A stretch of 64,000 nt of DNA from JAFDVL01 sp031409955 (GTDB taxonomy: Bacteria > Acidobacteriota > Blastocatellia > RBC074), in assembly GCA_031409955.1 (NCBI GenBank), contig JANNYF010000112.1:30366-94365 (forward strand), read 5' to 3'. Shown here in pieces: positions 1 through 8,857 of this stretch. The position numbers and the translations under genes were made by a program. The stretch's first letter is position 1; the number at the start of each line of letters is the position of its first letter. The notes under the pieces were generated by a model. That model worked only from the letters and a program-made list of their open reading frames with translations, searched no databases and was not told the origin of the DNA.

Positions 1-753
1 GCTGGTGGCGGAATTGGTGCGCTACTTTGGTGGAGTGCTTATAGGCAGCAACCTGCTGTGTCAACAATAAATCAGGGTAATTTATCGCCACCGACGCCTA
101 GCCCTGCTTCCCTTCCTACCAAAGAGGCAAGTGTTGCTTTAACTCCGCGCCCTACCCAAAGCGAGCAACGACCACTACAGGCATCACCTTTAACCTCGCC
201 GCTTGATCTCAGTTTTCCTCTTGTAGTGGAAATTGTTGTGGATATGCACAAGCAATTTCACATTGTGAATAAAGGGAAAGTTTCCATTACTGACATAGAA
301 GTGACTGATACTAAATATCTTTTTAACAGGAAGGCATGGGATGAAAAACGGTTGGAGATTGAGCAGGTTTCAAAGTCTGGCGGCCCGTTTCTTAAAATTC
401 CAGAGGTTAGAGCTGAGAGTTCATCGAGCATACTCAATCTCTCGCAAAATAACTTTTTCGACTTTGAAGACTTTGAAGACTTAACAAAAAAGCCTGACGA
501 AGACTTTTATGCAGCTCAAAGGAGAAACTATTGCTTTAGAGTAACTTTTCGGGATGGGCGAACTGGACAAAAATATGTGATGTACAAGGTCACAAGCAGT
601 ATCAAGGGTGGGCCAGGAATATTTGAGAATTTAGAAACAACCGCAAGGGGAGGGCCGCCCCGACGCATCTTCTTGGAAGATATACCGGAAGTAATAATTA
701 GCGATCAGCGCTTGCTCTACAAGAATGACGAGGTAAAAGAATATAAGCCTTGA
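1..753 (+). CDS. C-terminal part of a membrane-anchored protein of unknown function (5' end outside window)
   Basis: The frame is open from base 1 to the TGA at 751-753, so the gene starts upstream of the window; the GTG at base 58 is probably internal. The first visible residues (AGGGIGALLWWSAY) look like the end of a membrane helix. They are followed by a Pro/Ser/Thr-rich linker of about 45 residues and a soluble domain of about 170 residues with charged, Phe-rich stretches such as FFDFEDFEDL. This suggests a single-pass protein with an exported or cytoplasmic C-terminal domain. Codon use is more AT-rich than in the neighbouring genes, which may indicate acquired DNA. I recognise no domain. 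No gene follows on the same strand, and the next gene is convergent. Confidence 0.6.
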   Translation, partial: AGGGIGALLWWSAYRQQPAVSTINQGNLSPPTPSPASLPTKEASVALTPRPTQSEQRPLQASPLTSPLDLSFPLVVEIVVDMHKQFHIVNKGKVSITDIEVTDTKYLFNRKAWDEKRLEIEQVSKSGGPFLKIPEVRAESSSSILNLSQNNFFDFEDFEDLTKKPDEDFYAAQRRNYCFRVTFRDGRTGQKYVMYKVTSSIKGGPGIFENLETTARGGPPRRIFLEDIPEVIISDQRLLYKNDEVKEYKP

Positions 754-879
754 ATTAGTATAATTATTGCTTTATCAAACTGGCAGCCGCACGAAGAAAC
801 CCGGCACGTTCTGCGCCTTGCCAACAAATAGCCTCCAGCGCATCGCTCACCCTTGAAACAATCAATCACAACCTGATTA

Positions 880-1554
880 TCACGCTTCATTCTCACCAAC
901 GATCTTGCCATCAAACAAGCGAATGATTTGACGGCTATACGCAGCGTTTTCTTCGGAATGCGTCACCTGCACGATGGTCGTGCCTGCTGCATTCAACGTC
1001 ACAAACATCTCCATGATTTCTCTGGCTTGCGCGGAATGCAGGTTGCCGGTTGGTTCGTCCGCCAGGATCAGTTTGGGGCGCGCAATCATCGCGCGCGCAA
1101 CGCCGATCAATTGCTGCAAGCCACCGGACAAACGGCCTGGATACTGCTTGCGCTTGTCCGTGAGGCGAAAGCGTTCGAGTGTTTCGTTGACCAATTGTTC
1201 GCGTTCGGCGCGCCCGTAATTGCGATACGAAAGCGGCACTTCCAAGTTTTCCTGCACGGTCATTTGATCCAGCAAATGGTAGCTCTGAAACACAAAGCCG
1301 ATGTTCTTGTTGCGTAGCTCCGGGCGCTCCTTCGGCTTCATTTTATGTACGGCTTGATCGAAGAAATAATACTCGCCCGTCCATGCGGTGTCGTGCATTC
1401 CCAACGCATGCAGTAGCGTGGATTTGCCTGAACCAGACGGCCCCATGATCGTGATGAAATCACCTTCTTCAATGTCCATGTTAATTCCCCGCAACACAGG
1501 ATTTTTCTCTTTGCCGTAATCAAAAGATCGTTCGATATTTCGTAATGCAATCAT
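880..1554 (-). CDS. ABC transporter ATP-binding protein, LolD/MacB type
   Basis: A 224-residue nucleotide-binding subunit of the lipoprotein-release/macrolide-export class. Walker A is GPSGSGKST (38-46), the Q-loop is Q90, Walker B is LILADEP (162-168) and the switch His is H199. The signature reads LSGGLQQLIGVARA (142-155), where LolD/MacB proteins normally have LSGGQQQRVAIARA, so the usual Gln and Arg are both Leu. An AGGAGG ribosome site lies just upstream of the ATG. No permease or membrane-fusion gene lies downstream in the window. The open frame that ends at this start codon (1551-1793) is too degenerate to identify. The ATPase therefore looks orphaned, either as a remnant or serving a permease encoded elsewhere. 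The class call is firm; the substrate is unknown. Confidence 0.85.
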   Translation of the reverse strand: MIALRNIERSFDYGKEKNPVLRGINMDIEEGDFITIMGPSGSGKSTLLHALGMHDTAWTGEYYFFDQAVHKMKPKERPELRNKNIGFVFQSYHLLDQMTVQENLEVPLSYRNYGRAEREQLVNETLERFRLTDKRKQYPGRLSGGLQQLIGVARAMIARPKLILADEPTGNLHSAQAREIMEMFVTLNAAGTTIVQVTHSEENAAYSRQIIRLFDGKIVGENEA

Positions 1555-1858
1555 TGTTTGCCTCCTGGGTCAGTTTGCAATTCGGTGTACGGCTGTTCGA
1601 TGAACTTCAGTTTGTCGAAAGTTGCGGCGACAACAACCTGAAATTTACCGAACAGGCACTCGTAGGAGTAAGACAACCCGCGTGCCACAGACAAAGGTGC
1701 CCGATCTATTGGTTTTGGAGGTGATGGAGAAAATAGGGGAGCGGGAGCGCTGTTCGCTTCTGGGAATGCGGTGTGCCAAAAGCGGGCAGCCAAACTTCAG
1801 AAATCAAACGGCTGATTCAAACTAAGCGCGCGGGCTTTGACGGCGTGCAAAAAATGCC
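1555..1858. other. 304-base stretch without a confident gene
   Basis: It holds a minus-strand open frame (1551-1793) whose stop overlaps the ABC ATPase start as ATGA, plus a palindrome at 1596-1619. The frame's last 40 residues could be the worn C-terminus of a membrane-fusion (HlyD-like) partner, since such genes often precede this ATPase class. I cannot show this, and the palindrome lies inside the frame, so I do not call a gene. Confidence 0.4.
1596..1619. repeat. Palindrome of the CGACAAACT..AGTTTGTCG family
   Basis: The 24-base sequence pairs TTCGA..AACT with AGTT..TCGAA around a short centre. Its core (CGACAAACTGAAGTT) is the same as the long hairpin at 52303-52383, so this is a dispersed repeat family with members about 51 kb apart in this window. 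Confidence 0.6.
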
Positions 1859-2617
1859 TCAGCGCGGCCTGACCGTCGCCAATCCACCATCCACGCCGAT
1901 GACTTGTCCTGTCACCCAATTGTTTGCGGAATCGAGCAGCCAATCAATCGCGCTGGCAACATCCTCCGGTGCGCCAATGCGTCCGAGCGCGTGCATCGCG
2001 GCAGACGCTTTCACCGCTGTTTCATTGCCCGTAATCCGTGCGGTGAGCGGCGTTGCCACCAAACCCGGCGCAACGCAATTGACGCGAATGCCGCGCGCGG
2101 CGTATGAAGCGGCGGCGGACAGCGTCAACCCGATGACGCCCGCCTTGGCAGCAGCAATCGCTTCGTGATTGGCCAGCCCGGTGCGTGCCGCCGCCGAAGA
2201 CAGCAGCACAATCGAACCGCCGCGTGCGTGCATCGCTTTGGTCGCCGCGCGCAACAGGTAAAACGCCGAGTTCAGATTTTGCCGCAGCGTGAAATCCCAT
2301 TCATCATTGGTCGTAATATGCGCCGGTTTGAGCAGCAGTGAGCCGACGCAATTCACGACGCCATCCAATTGCCCATAGGTGGCGACAGCTTGGGCGATGA
2401 ACGCATCTACCTGATGAGCTTCGGTTGCATCCAGACTTTGGGCGGCGGCGTTTGTTGCAGCAGCGAGGGCAGACAGTTTGGCTTCATCGCGCCCGCCCAA
2501 AAACAACCTTGCGCCACGCGCTGCCAATCGTCGGCATAACGCCGCGCCAATCCCGCCGGTTGCACCGAGAACCGCATAAACAGGGCTTTCTGTTGATGAT
2601 TCGATTTGTAATGACAT
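1859..2617 (-). CDS. SDR-family protein lacking the catalytic Tyr
   Basis: A 252-residue short-chain dehydrogenase/reductase fold. It has the nucleotide-binding glycine motif GATGGIG (18-24), an NCVGS equivalent of NNAG (89-93), Asn114 and the active-site Ser in VLLSSAA (140/141). The C-terminal region (RVNCVAPGLVATPL, GVDGG) is typical of the classical family. The YxxxK motif is not intact: K158 is preceded by AIAAA, so the Tyr position is Ile154. I chose the ATG at 2617 because GAGGAG lies 6-7 bases upstream; the longer frame to 2716 adds 33 residues with no family match. Known SDR members of this subgroup keep the fold, but without the Tyr normal hydride chemistry is doubtful. It could bind a nucleotide without catalysis or use another residue. 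The fold call is firm; the reaction is unknown. Confidence 0.85.
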   Translation of the reverse strand: MSLQIESSTESPVYAVLGATGGIGAALCRRLAARGARLFLGGRDEAKLSALAAATNAAAQSLDATEAHQVDAFIAQAVATYGQLDGVVNCVGSLLLKPAHITTNDEWDFTLRQNLNSAFYLLRAATKAMHARGGSIVLLSSAAARTGLANHEAIAAAKAGVIGLTLSAAASYAARGIRVNCVAPGLVATPLTARITGNETAVKASAAMHALGRIGAPEDVASAIDWLLDSANNWVTGQVIGVDGGLATVRPR

Positions 2618-2922
2618 GCGAACTCCTCGCTCAGAACGGATATAAATTCGCTCACGGGGCAGAGCGCCCGTCTGAGAAAAGATTATGGTCCTCGCTTTCC
2701 TCGCAAAGCAATCCACGCCAGCTCTGCCTGAACGGTTTTAGGGAATTGTGACGCGAACGGAACACTTCCTCAACAAAGCAAAGGCGATGGTTCATTGCGC
2801 CTGCGCCGCCGCGTGTATTCCATTGCTACGGTCAAATGATTTGAGGGAGGGAAAATAAGGAGAGCGCGAACGAGGAAGCGAGGGACAGCGAGATTCGCGC
2901 TTGCCCCTTGCTCCCCAAATTC
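2618..2922. other. Intergenic region between SDR and dnaK genes
   Basis: This is 305 bases between the SDR start and the dnaK stop, both on the minus strand. I see a likely terminator for dnaK (2863-2901) and the ribosome site of the SDR gene, but no coding sequence and no clear promoter. Confidence 0.5.
2863..2901 (-). terminator. Possible terminator downstream of dnaK
   Basis: AGCGCGAA (2863-2870) pairs perfectly with TTCGCGCT (2894-2901). On the minus strand the hairpin is followed within a few bases by the T-rich CCTTATTTTC. The 23-base loop is long, so the call is tentative. Confidence 0.35.
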
Positions 2923-4740
2923 TTATGTCGTTCCGGCAGAGGTGGCAAACATGGTTTCCGTTAATCTCTGTCCGAAGGATTCCAGTTCATTGAAGGCTGC
3001 TGCCAGCTTATCAATTTCATCACTGCGATAGGCCAATTCGGCCCGTGCGATGGCTTGTCGGGCGTGCGTCTGCTCATCCGCCGAAATCATCGTGCCAAAC
3101 TCGCTGAAGGTGCGGCGCGTGCTTTCAATCAGCCCATCCAAGCGGGTCCGCGCGAGAATCAAATCTTTCATGATGCTATCGGCCTTTTCGTTGCGGATGG
3201 CTTCTTCAATCAACCGCGCAATTTCATCCGGGCCAAGCCCGGATGACGGCGTGATGCGAACAGCCTGTTCGCGCCCGGTGGATTTGTCGTGCGCCGAAAC
3301 ATTCACACAGCCATCGGCATCCACATCGAACGAGACCAGCACCTGAACTGAACCGCGCGGGCCTTGAGCAATATCGGTCAACTCAAACTTTGCCAGGCTG
3401 CGATTGCCTCGCGCCAATTCCCGTTCGCCTTGTAAAACGTGGACTTCGACGGTGGTTTGATTGTCCGCCACTGTCGTGAAGGTCAACGCTTTCTTGAGCG
3501 GAATACTGGAATTGCGATCAATCAATTTCGTGAACAATCCGCCACGTGTTTCAATGCCGAGCGAAAGCGGCAACACGTCCAGCAACACCAATTCCTTGAC
3601 CTCACCGCTCAACACGCCGCCCTGAATGGCTGCGCCGATGGCTACGACTTCATCGGGATTGATTTCGGCGGAAGGCTGTTTACCAAACATCTCGGATACT
3701 TTTTTGCGGACCAACGGTGTCCGGGTCTGCCCGCCCACCAACAGCACTTTATCAATGTCATGTGGTTTAAGCTTGGCATCCCACAACGCCTTTTCACAGG
3801 GTTCGAGTGATTTTTCGACCAGGTCCATGATCATCGCCTCGAATTGCTGGCGGGTCAGCACTTTATTGAAATGCTTAGGCCCCAGGCTATCCGAGGCAAT
3901 AAACGGCAAGTTAATGTTGGTTTCCAAGGCCGAGGAAAGATCGCATTTCGCGCGCTCCGCTGCTTCCTTCAAACGATGTAAAGCTGGGCGGTCATTATGG
4001 AGATCAATGCCGGTTTCGTTTTTAAATTCGGTGATGATCCAATCCACGATGCGGAGGTCGAAATCTTCCCCGCCCAGAAACGTATCGCCGGAGGTAGAGA
4101 GGACTTCAAAGACGCCGTCGCGCATTTCGAGAATTGAAATATCGAAGGTGCCGCCGCCCAAATCGTACACCACAATTTTCTCGGTGGTGTCGCGCCCTAA
4201 GCCGTAGGCAAGCGCGGCGGCAGTCGGCTCGTTCAGAATGCGCAGGACATTTAACCCGGCAATCTTTCCGGCGTCTTTGGTGGCCTGGCGTTGCGCATCA
4301 TCGAAGTAGGCCGGAACCGTGATGATGACGTCTTCGACCGCTTCGCCCAAATATTCCTCAGCGCTTTGCCGGAGTCGCTGCAAAATGATCGCCGAGAGTT
4401 CTGACGGGCTGTAATCGCGCCCAAACAGACGAATGCGCGCATCACCATTCGGACTGTCCGTGATGGTGTACGGCGCGGTGTCCTGCATGCGACGAACTTC
4501 CGGTGAATTCAGCTTGCGCCCCACCAATCGCTTGACGGCATAAATCGTATTCGCAGCATTCGTGGCCGCTTGACGCTTGGCGATTTGCCCCACGAGGCGT
4601 TCACCCGACTCTTGAAATCCGACAATCGAAGGCGTCGTGCGCCCGCCTTCTTTGTTCGGAATAATTTGTGCCGCGCCGCCTTCCATAATCGAAACGCAGC
4701 TATTTGTCGTACCTAAGTCAATGCCAATTACTTTTCCCAT
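2923..4740 (-). CDS. dnaK: Molecular chaperone DnaK (Hsp70)
   Basis: A 605-residue ATP-dependent chaperone that binds unfolded peptides with DnaJ and GrpE. The N-terminus has the Hsp70 phosphate-binding signature GIDLGTTNSCVS, followed by IVVYDLGGGTFDIS and NEPTAAALAYGLG of the ATPase domain. The linker VLLDVLPLSLGIET and the substrate-binding domain follow. The helical lid is short: the protein stops at MFATSAGTT, about 30 residues earlier than E. coli DnaK (638), and lacks the Gly-rich, acid-ended tail. It lies 167 bases downstream of hrcA on the same strand, without grpE or dnaJ. Many genomes carry a second, shorter dnaK, and this may be one of those rather than the main copy. No strong ribosome site precedes the ATG. 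Confidence 0.93.
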   Translation of the reverse strand: MGKVIGIDLGTTNSCVSIMEGGAAQIIPNKEGGRTTPSIVGFQESGERLVGQIAKRQAATNAANTIYAVKRLVGRKLNSPEVRRMQDTAPYTITDSPNGDARIRLFGRDYSPSELSAIILQRLRQSAEEYLGEAVEDVIITVPAYFDDAQRQATKDAGKIAGLNVLRILNEPTAAALAYGLGRDTTEKIVVYDLGGGTFDISILEMRDGVFEVLSTSGDTFLGGEDFDLRIVDWIITEFKNETGIDLHNDRPALHRLKEAAERAKCDLSSALETNINLPFIASDSLGPKHFNKVLTRQQFEAMIMDLVEKSLEPCEKALWDAKLKPHDIDKVLLVGGQTRTPLVRKKVSEMFGKQPSAEINPDEVVAIGAAIQGGVLSGEVKELVLLDVLPLSLGIETRGGLFTKLIDRNSSIPLKKALTFTTVADNQTTVEVHVLQGERELARGNRSLAKFELTDIAQGPRGSVQVLVSFDVDADGCVNVSAHDKSTGREQAVRITPSSGLGPDEIARLIEEAIRNEKADSIMKDLILARTRLDGLIESTRRTFSEFGTMISADEQTHARQAIARAELAYRSDEIDKLAAAFNELESFGQRLTETMFATSAGTT

Positions 4741-4907
4741 AATCGTGTCTGTGTTGGGTAGGTCCGCTAGTGGGCAGGCCTAAAGAATTACTCAGGGCTA
4801 AGTGGAAAGGTCAGGGCTATGGGTTGTTCGGGCTGGTTAGTAGATCGTTGCGGGGAACCGCATAAGTTGTAAGTGCTTCAATTTAGGTTGTGACAGAAGT
4901 TTAGGCC

Positions 4908-5990
4908 TTAACTCATCACCGTTGCTGGGGCATCATTCAGCACACGCTCTAGCATACACGCGACGTAGCTTACCACATTTATAGTTCGTGCATACTCCAT
5001 TCTTAACGGGCCAACGACACCTAGGTTTCCGGTCATCTGGTTGCCGTAGCGATACGAGGCCGTGACGACAGCACAGCGCTGCAAACCGGGCAAGGAATTT
5101 TCCGAGCCGAGCCGCACCGTAACTGATGACAGTCGCTCATCTATCGTCACGCATTCGCTGAGTAAGCCAATCAAGCGGCGCTTTTCCTCAAAGATTTGGA
5201 GTAATTCGCGCAGGCGTTCCAAATCGGTAAAATCGTTGCGCGACAGAATATTCGAGGCCCCATCCACAAACACTTCTGGCTCCGAGTCATCATCCCGGCT
5301 CAACCCGCGATGGCACAACAAAATGGCGTTTTGCAGAAGGCGATCATAGAGCGCCTTTTCTTCCGTCATCCGTTGGACGAGGCGAGTATGAATCGCGCTC
5401 AAGGTCATCCCGGAAAAGTTGGCATTCAGGTACCGTGCGGTTTTGTCCAAGTCGTCCTGGCTGAAATCTTCCGCCACACGCACCAACCGATCTTGCACCA
5501 AGCCGGCGCGCGAGACGGTGATGACCAGAATGCGTCCGTCGTTGATGCGCACAAATTCGATGTGGCGGATGACATCACGGCTGATGTTGGGTGAAATCAC
5601 GATCCCGACACTTTGCGAAAGATGCGATAACAGATGCGAAGCGCGCGACATAATTTGATCCGCACTGGGCAAATTATCGCTCAACATTTGCCGTTGAATG
5701 GTGTCTTCGTCGTCCGGTGAAATGCGTGTTTGTTCGAGAATATGATCAAGGTAAAACCGATAGCCCTGATCGGTCGGAATGCGTCCGGCGGACGTGTGCG
5801 GTTGTTCCAAATACCCGGCCTCTTCCAAATCAGACATCACATTGCGGATCGTGGCGGACGATAATCCTTCGCTCGAAATTTTGGAAATCGTCCGGGAACC
5901 AACTGGTTCCCCGGAAGACAGATGAGCCTTGATGATGAGCGTCAATAGCTCACGGCCTCGTCTATCTGTAATTTCCAAATTTACTCTCAT
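4908..5990 (-). CDS. hrcA: Heat-inducible transcription repressor HrcA
   Basis: A 360-residue repressor of class I heat-shock genes, which binds CIRCE operators and is kept active by GroEL. The N-terminal winged-helix domain shows the family sequences EPVGSRTIS, LSSATIRNVMSDLEE and QPHTSAGRIPTDQGYR. The rest is the GAF-like and insertion region (GRILVITVSRAGLVQDRLV; GNLGVVGPLRMEYA). Length is normal (about 340-360). It is the first gene of a probable hrcA-dnaK unit. A minus-strand promoter candidate lies about 95 bases upstream (6084-6111). I found no canonical CIRCE (TTAGCACTC-N9-GAGTGCTAA) before hrcA or dnaK, so autoregulation is not visible here. Confidence 0.95.
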   Translation of the reverse strand: MRVNLEITDRRGRELLTLIIKAHLSSGEPVGSRTISKISSEGLSSATIRNVMSDLEEAGYLEQPHTSAGRIPTDQGYRFYLDHILEQTRISPDDEDTIQRQMLSDNLPSADQIMSRASHLLSHLSQSVGIVISPNISRDVIRHIEFVRINDGRILVITVSRAGLVQDRLVRVAEDFSQDDLDKTARYLNANFSGMTLSAIHTRLVQRMTEEKALYDRLLQNAILLCHRGLSRDDDSEPEVFVDGASNILSRNDFTDLERLRELLQIFEEKRRLIGLLSECVTIDERLSSVTVRLGSENSLPGLQRCAVVTASYRYGNQMTGNLGVVGPLRMEYARTINVVSYVACMLERVLNDAPATVMS

Positions 5991-6083
5991 GGTTAATGGC
6001 TCAATTCAGGGTCCGAAAGGTCATCAAAAGAAGTCATGCTTGTCTTTGCCTAACACTAGCAACCACAAACACTTCAGCGGAAA

Positions 6084-6111
6084 ATTACCATTCCGAGCTT
6101 TGGGCTGTCAA
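6084..6111 (-). promoter_or_regulatory. Candidate sigma-70 type promoter of hrcA
   Basis: On the minus strand a perfect TTGACA (complement of 6106-6111) is followed after 16 bases by GGTAAT (complement of 6084-6089; 4/6 match to TATAAT). Transcription would begin about 85 bases before the hrcA ATG. The leader holds an imperfect CTA/TAG inverted repeat, but nothing matching CIRCE. Confidence 0.45.
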
Positions 6112-6132
6112 GTTTTTCTCTCAGTCACGAAA

Positions 6133-6969
6133 TCAGGACTCAACGGCTGCCCACATTCCCTCCACCGCTTCTTTGCATTGACGAATCGTTTCCACTTGCC
6201 CATCTATATGCGGTTCCAGCGAGATTGGCCCCGCATAGCCAATCCGTTTCAGCGCCGCGAGATGCCCGCGCCAATCCAGCAGCCCGCAGCCCGGCACCAC
6301 CCAGGTCGGCATTCCGCTCCCAACTGACGCATCCAGTTGGTCTTTGATGTGGACATTTGCAATGTACGGCGCGATCAGATCGAAATCGTCAAGCGGGTCG
6401 CGGCGCACCGTCCACGCATCGTTGCAGGGATCGTAGTTGATGCCGAGCGCGGGCGCATCCACCTGACGCAGCAGATTGACCGTCGCCGCTCCGGTGTCGG
6501 CCCAACAAACGGGTTCCGGTTCGATGAGCAGTCGCAGGTTTGCCGTCGTCGCTTGCGCGGCGGCAGCGGCAAGGGAATCAATCACCCAGGGCGGCGGGTT
6601 GCCGCGCGGCAAGGTGTCGGCAATTGCTTCCGTTGCGCCCGGCTTGCCAAAGCCAAACACAATCAAGGCCGCGAGCTTCCAACGCTGCGCCAATTCGACC
6701 GCACGCGGGAAGACTTCAGTCATTTCGTGTTGGAATTTCTGCGGGCTGTCTGTCCATTTGAAAAGGCCGGGCGAAAGCGCGGTGATTTCCAAGCCTTCGC
6801 CATCACAAATCCGTTCGATTTCGCGCAACTCCGCAGGGTCGCACATCGGCGCGCGCCCCGATGGCAAGAAGCGAATTTCATAGCGCCGGATTCCGAGCGG
6901 CAACCCAAGGTTGACGGCCTCTCGAAAGTTACGGCTGATTTCGTCAGCCACGATTCCCAGTTGGAGCAT
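6133..6969 (-). CDS. Sugar phosphate isomerase/epimerase-like TIM-barrel protein
   Basis: About 278 residues of the xylose-isomerase-like TIM-barrel family (AP endonuclease 2 superfamily). Family features include an acidic metal-site set: LLIEPEPVCW, GINYDPCNDAW, ANVHIKDQ (His-x-Lys-Asp) and the final strand ISLEPH. Members isomerise or epimerise sugars and inositols. The frame is open upstream to 7095, but the extra 42 residues do not resemble the family, and the domain begins at MLQLGIVADEIS. I therefore prefer the ATG at 6969, although no good ribosome site precedes it; the ATG at 7095 remains possible. It is divergent from mlaE. The substrate cannot be read from sequence. Confidence 0.8.
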   Translation of the reverse strand: MLQLGIVADEISRNFREAVNLGLPLGIRRYEIRFLPSGRAPMCDPAELREIERICDGEGLEITALSPGLFKWTDSPQKFQHEMTEVFPRAVELAQRWKLAALIVFGFGKPGATEAIADTLPRGNPPPWVIDSLAAAAAQATTANLRLLIEPEPVCWADTGAATVNLLRQVDAPALGINYDPCNDAWTVRRDPLDDFDLIAPYIANVHIKDQLDASVGSGMPTWVVPGCGLLDWRGHLAALKRIGYAGPISLEPHIDGQVETIRQCKEAVEGMWAAVES

Positions 6970-7259
6970 GTACAAATAGTGGTTGCGGTCAATCCAGAGT
7001 TTGGTGAAATTTCCCTGCGCCACTAATACCACATTTTCACAACGCCGCAAAAGCGTGCGCGGCAACTTGATTTCAAAGCCTGTTATCCGCATCATACACG
7101 GGCGTCACGCGCAGATTGTTGTCAACCCAGAGGGAATGCTAAAGGAATGAACGACAACGCGTTTCCAGTTCCTTTCACGCGTTCGATTTGCGAAAATCAG
7201 CGCAACTAAGCGAAAAGTGATACGTTCGGCTGACTGTCACCCAGCCTGCTTCGATCTGA

Positions 7260-8027
7260 ATGAATCCAATTTACAGCGCGATTTATCAACTCCAGGAAAT
7301 CACCTTGCTGACGTGGCGAGCATTGCGCTCCCTCTTTCGCCCGCCCTTGTATTGGAGCGAGATTCTTCGGCAAATGGATGTGCTGGGGTTTGGCTCGCTG
7401 GCCATCATTTTATTAACCGGCACCTTTACCGGCGGCGTCCTGGCACTGAATTCAGCGAACACCTTGCAACGCTTCGGCTTCACGAACCAAACCGGTGAAC
7501 TCGTTGCCACCAGCCTGATTCGAGAGTTGGGGCCAGTGCTGACCTGTTTGATGCTGGCCGGACGCGTCGGCTCCGGCATTGCCGCCGAACTTGGCTCCAT
7601 GATTGTCAGCGAACAAATTGACGCGATGCGGGCGCTCGGCACTGATCCGATCAAGAAATTAGTCATTCCGCGCATCATCGCTTTGGTCATGATGGCTCCG
7701 GTGCTAACCGTGATTTGCGACCTGATGGGCATCCTGGGCGGGATGTTCGTCGCCATTTCTCAAATCCATCAATCGTCAGCCGTGTTTTTTGCCTCCGCGC
7801 AGAAAGCGATGTCCTTCGAGGAAATTTTTGGCGGCCTGATTAAACCGCTCGTGTTTGGGTTCGTCATCGCCATCGTTGGCTGTTATATGGGTTTGAGTAC
7901 CAAAGGCGGCACGGTCGGCGTGGGTCGCGCCACGACCCGCTCTGTCGTTGTGTCTTCGATCCTCGTAATTTTTGTAGACTTTCTGCTGACGAAACTCCTG
8001 ATCGCCACGATACTCGGCTATGAATAG
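7260..8027 (+). CDS. mlaE: MlaE-type lipid transporter permease
   Basis: A 255-residue inner-membrane permease of the MCE (Mla/Mce/Yrb) phospholipid transport system. It has an amphipathic N-terminal helix and five predicted membrane segments. Family motifs include ELGPVLTCLMLAGRVGSGIAAELGSM and EQIDAMRALGTDPIKKLVIPR, which contact the ATPase, and the late CYMGLSTKGGTVGVGRATTRSVV. Length matches MlaE (about 260). It is followed after 5 bases by mlaF and then mlaD, so the set forms a permease-ATPase-MCE unit. The periplasmic mlaC and mlaB genes found in proteobacteria are absent here. Confidence 0.93.
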   Translation: MNPIYSAIYQLQEITLLTWRALRSLFRPPLYWSEILRQMDVLGFGSLAIILLTGTFTGGVLALNSANTLQRFGFTNQTGELVATSLIRELGPVLTCLMLAGRVGSGIAAELGSMIVSEQIDAMRALGTDPIKKLVIPRIIALVMMAPVLTVICDLMGILGGMFVAISQIHQSSAVFFASAQKAMSFEEIFGGLIKPLVFGFVIAIVGCYMGLSTKGGTVGVGRATTRSVVVSSILVIFVDFLLTKLLIATILGYE

Positions 8028-8032
8028 AAGCT

Positions 8033-8857
8033 ATGAGTAGAATTTATTCGCCACAACCCGCGATTGTATTTCGAGACGTCACTTTAGCGTTTGGCGACCG
8101 CATCATCCTGGATAAAATCAGTTTCGAGGTCGGACACGGCGAAGCGAAAGTCGTGATGGGTGGTTCCGGCACAGGCAAATCCACGATCTTGCGGTTGGCG
8201 CTGGGCTTGCTCAAACCCGATGCCGGGCAGATTTTTATTGATGGCGAAGAGATCACCGATTACAACGAAGAGCAGTTGATGCGCGTGCGGCAGAAAATCG
8301 GCATGGTGTTTCAGGAAGGTGCGCTGTTCGATAGTTTGACGGTCTATGAAAACGTCGCCTATCGCCTGCGCGAACAAAAAATCCCGGCAGCCGAAGTCGA
8401 AGCCATCGTCACCCAGATGCTGCAATTCGTAGATTTAGAAAAAGCGATTCACCAAATGCCCAACGAATTATCCGGCGGCATGCGTCGTCGCGTGGGCATC
8501 GCGCGTGCCTTAGTCGGCAGCCCGAAAATTGTTCTTTTTGACGAACCAACCGCAGGGCTTGACCCGATCACCGCGCGCACGATTTGCGAGCTGGCGTTGA
8601 AGCTGCGCGATTTGGAAAATGTAGCGTCAATCTTCGTCACGCACCGCTTGCAGGACATCGAAGTGTTGTCGAGCGAATTTGCCGTCAAAGATGAAAGTGG
8701 CAACGTCGAAATCCGCAAAGAGAACGATGAAAGGTGCATCATCAACACGCGCTTTATTATGCTGAAAGACGGCAATATCATCTTTAGTGGCTCGGACGAG
8801 CAGATGAGTGAAACCACCGATCCGTACATCAAACGATTTATGAATCGTCGTGGGTAA
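8033..8857 (+). CDS. mlaF: MlaF-type ABC ATPase of the lipid transporter
   Basis: A 274-residue ATPase that powers the MlaE permease. It has Walker A GGSGTGKST, Q-loop MVFQEGALFDSLTVYENVAY (a family-typical sequence), signature LSGGMRRRVGIARALV, Walker B IVLFDEPTAGLDPITA and the H-loop THRLQD. The stretch after the H-loop is longer than in MlaF of enterobacteria and carries a charged insertion (VKDESGNVEIRKENDERC). It begins 5 bases after the mlaE stop, so translation of the two is probably coupled. Confidence 0.92.
   Translation: MSRIYSPQPAIVFRDVTLAFGDRIILDKISFEVGHGEAKVVMGGSGTGKSTILRLALGLLKPDAGQIFIDGEEITDYNEEQLMRVRQKIGMVFQEGALFDSLTVYENVAYRLREQKIPAAEVEAIVTQMLQFVDLEKAIHQMPNELSGGMRRRVGIARALVGSPKIVLFDEPTAGLDPITARTICELALKLRDLENVASIFVTHRLQDIEVLSSEFAVKDESGNVEIRKENDERCIINTRFIMLKDGNIIFSGSDEQMSETTDPYIKRFMNRRG

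Noticed and set aside
1551..1793. A gene for a membrane-fusion protein upstream of the ABC ATPase
   Set aside because: The frame is only 80 residues long, has no clear domain and contains a dispersed palindrome; it is at most a remnant.
5991..6060. CIRCE-type operator before hrcA
   Set aside because: Only an imperfect CTA..TAG inverted repeat is present. Neither TTAGCACTC nor GAGTGCTAA half-sites at the right spacing occur before hrcA or dnaK.
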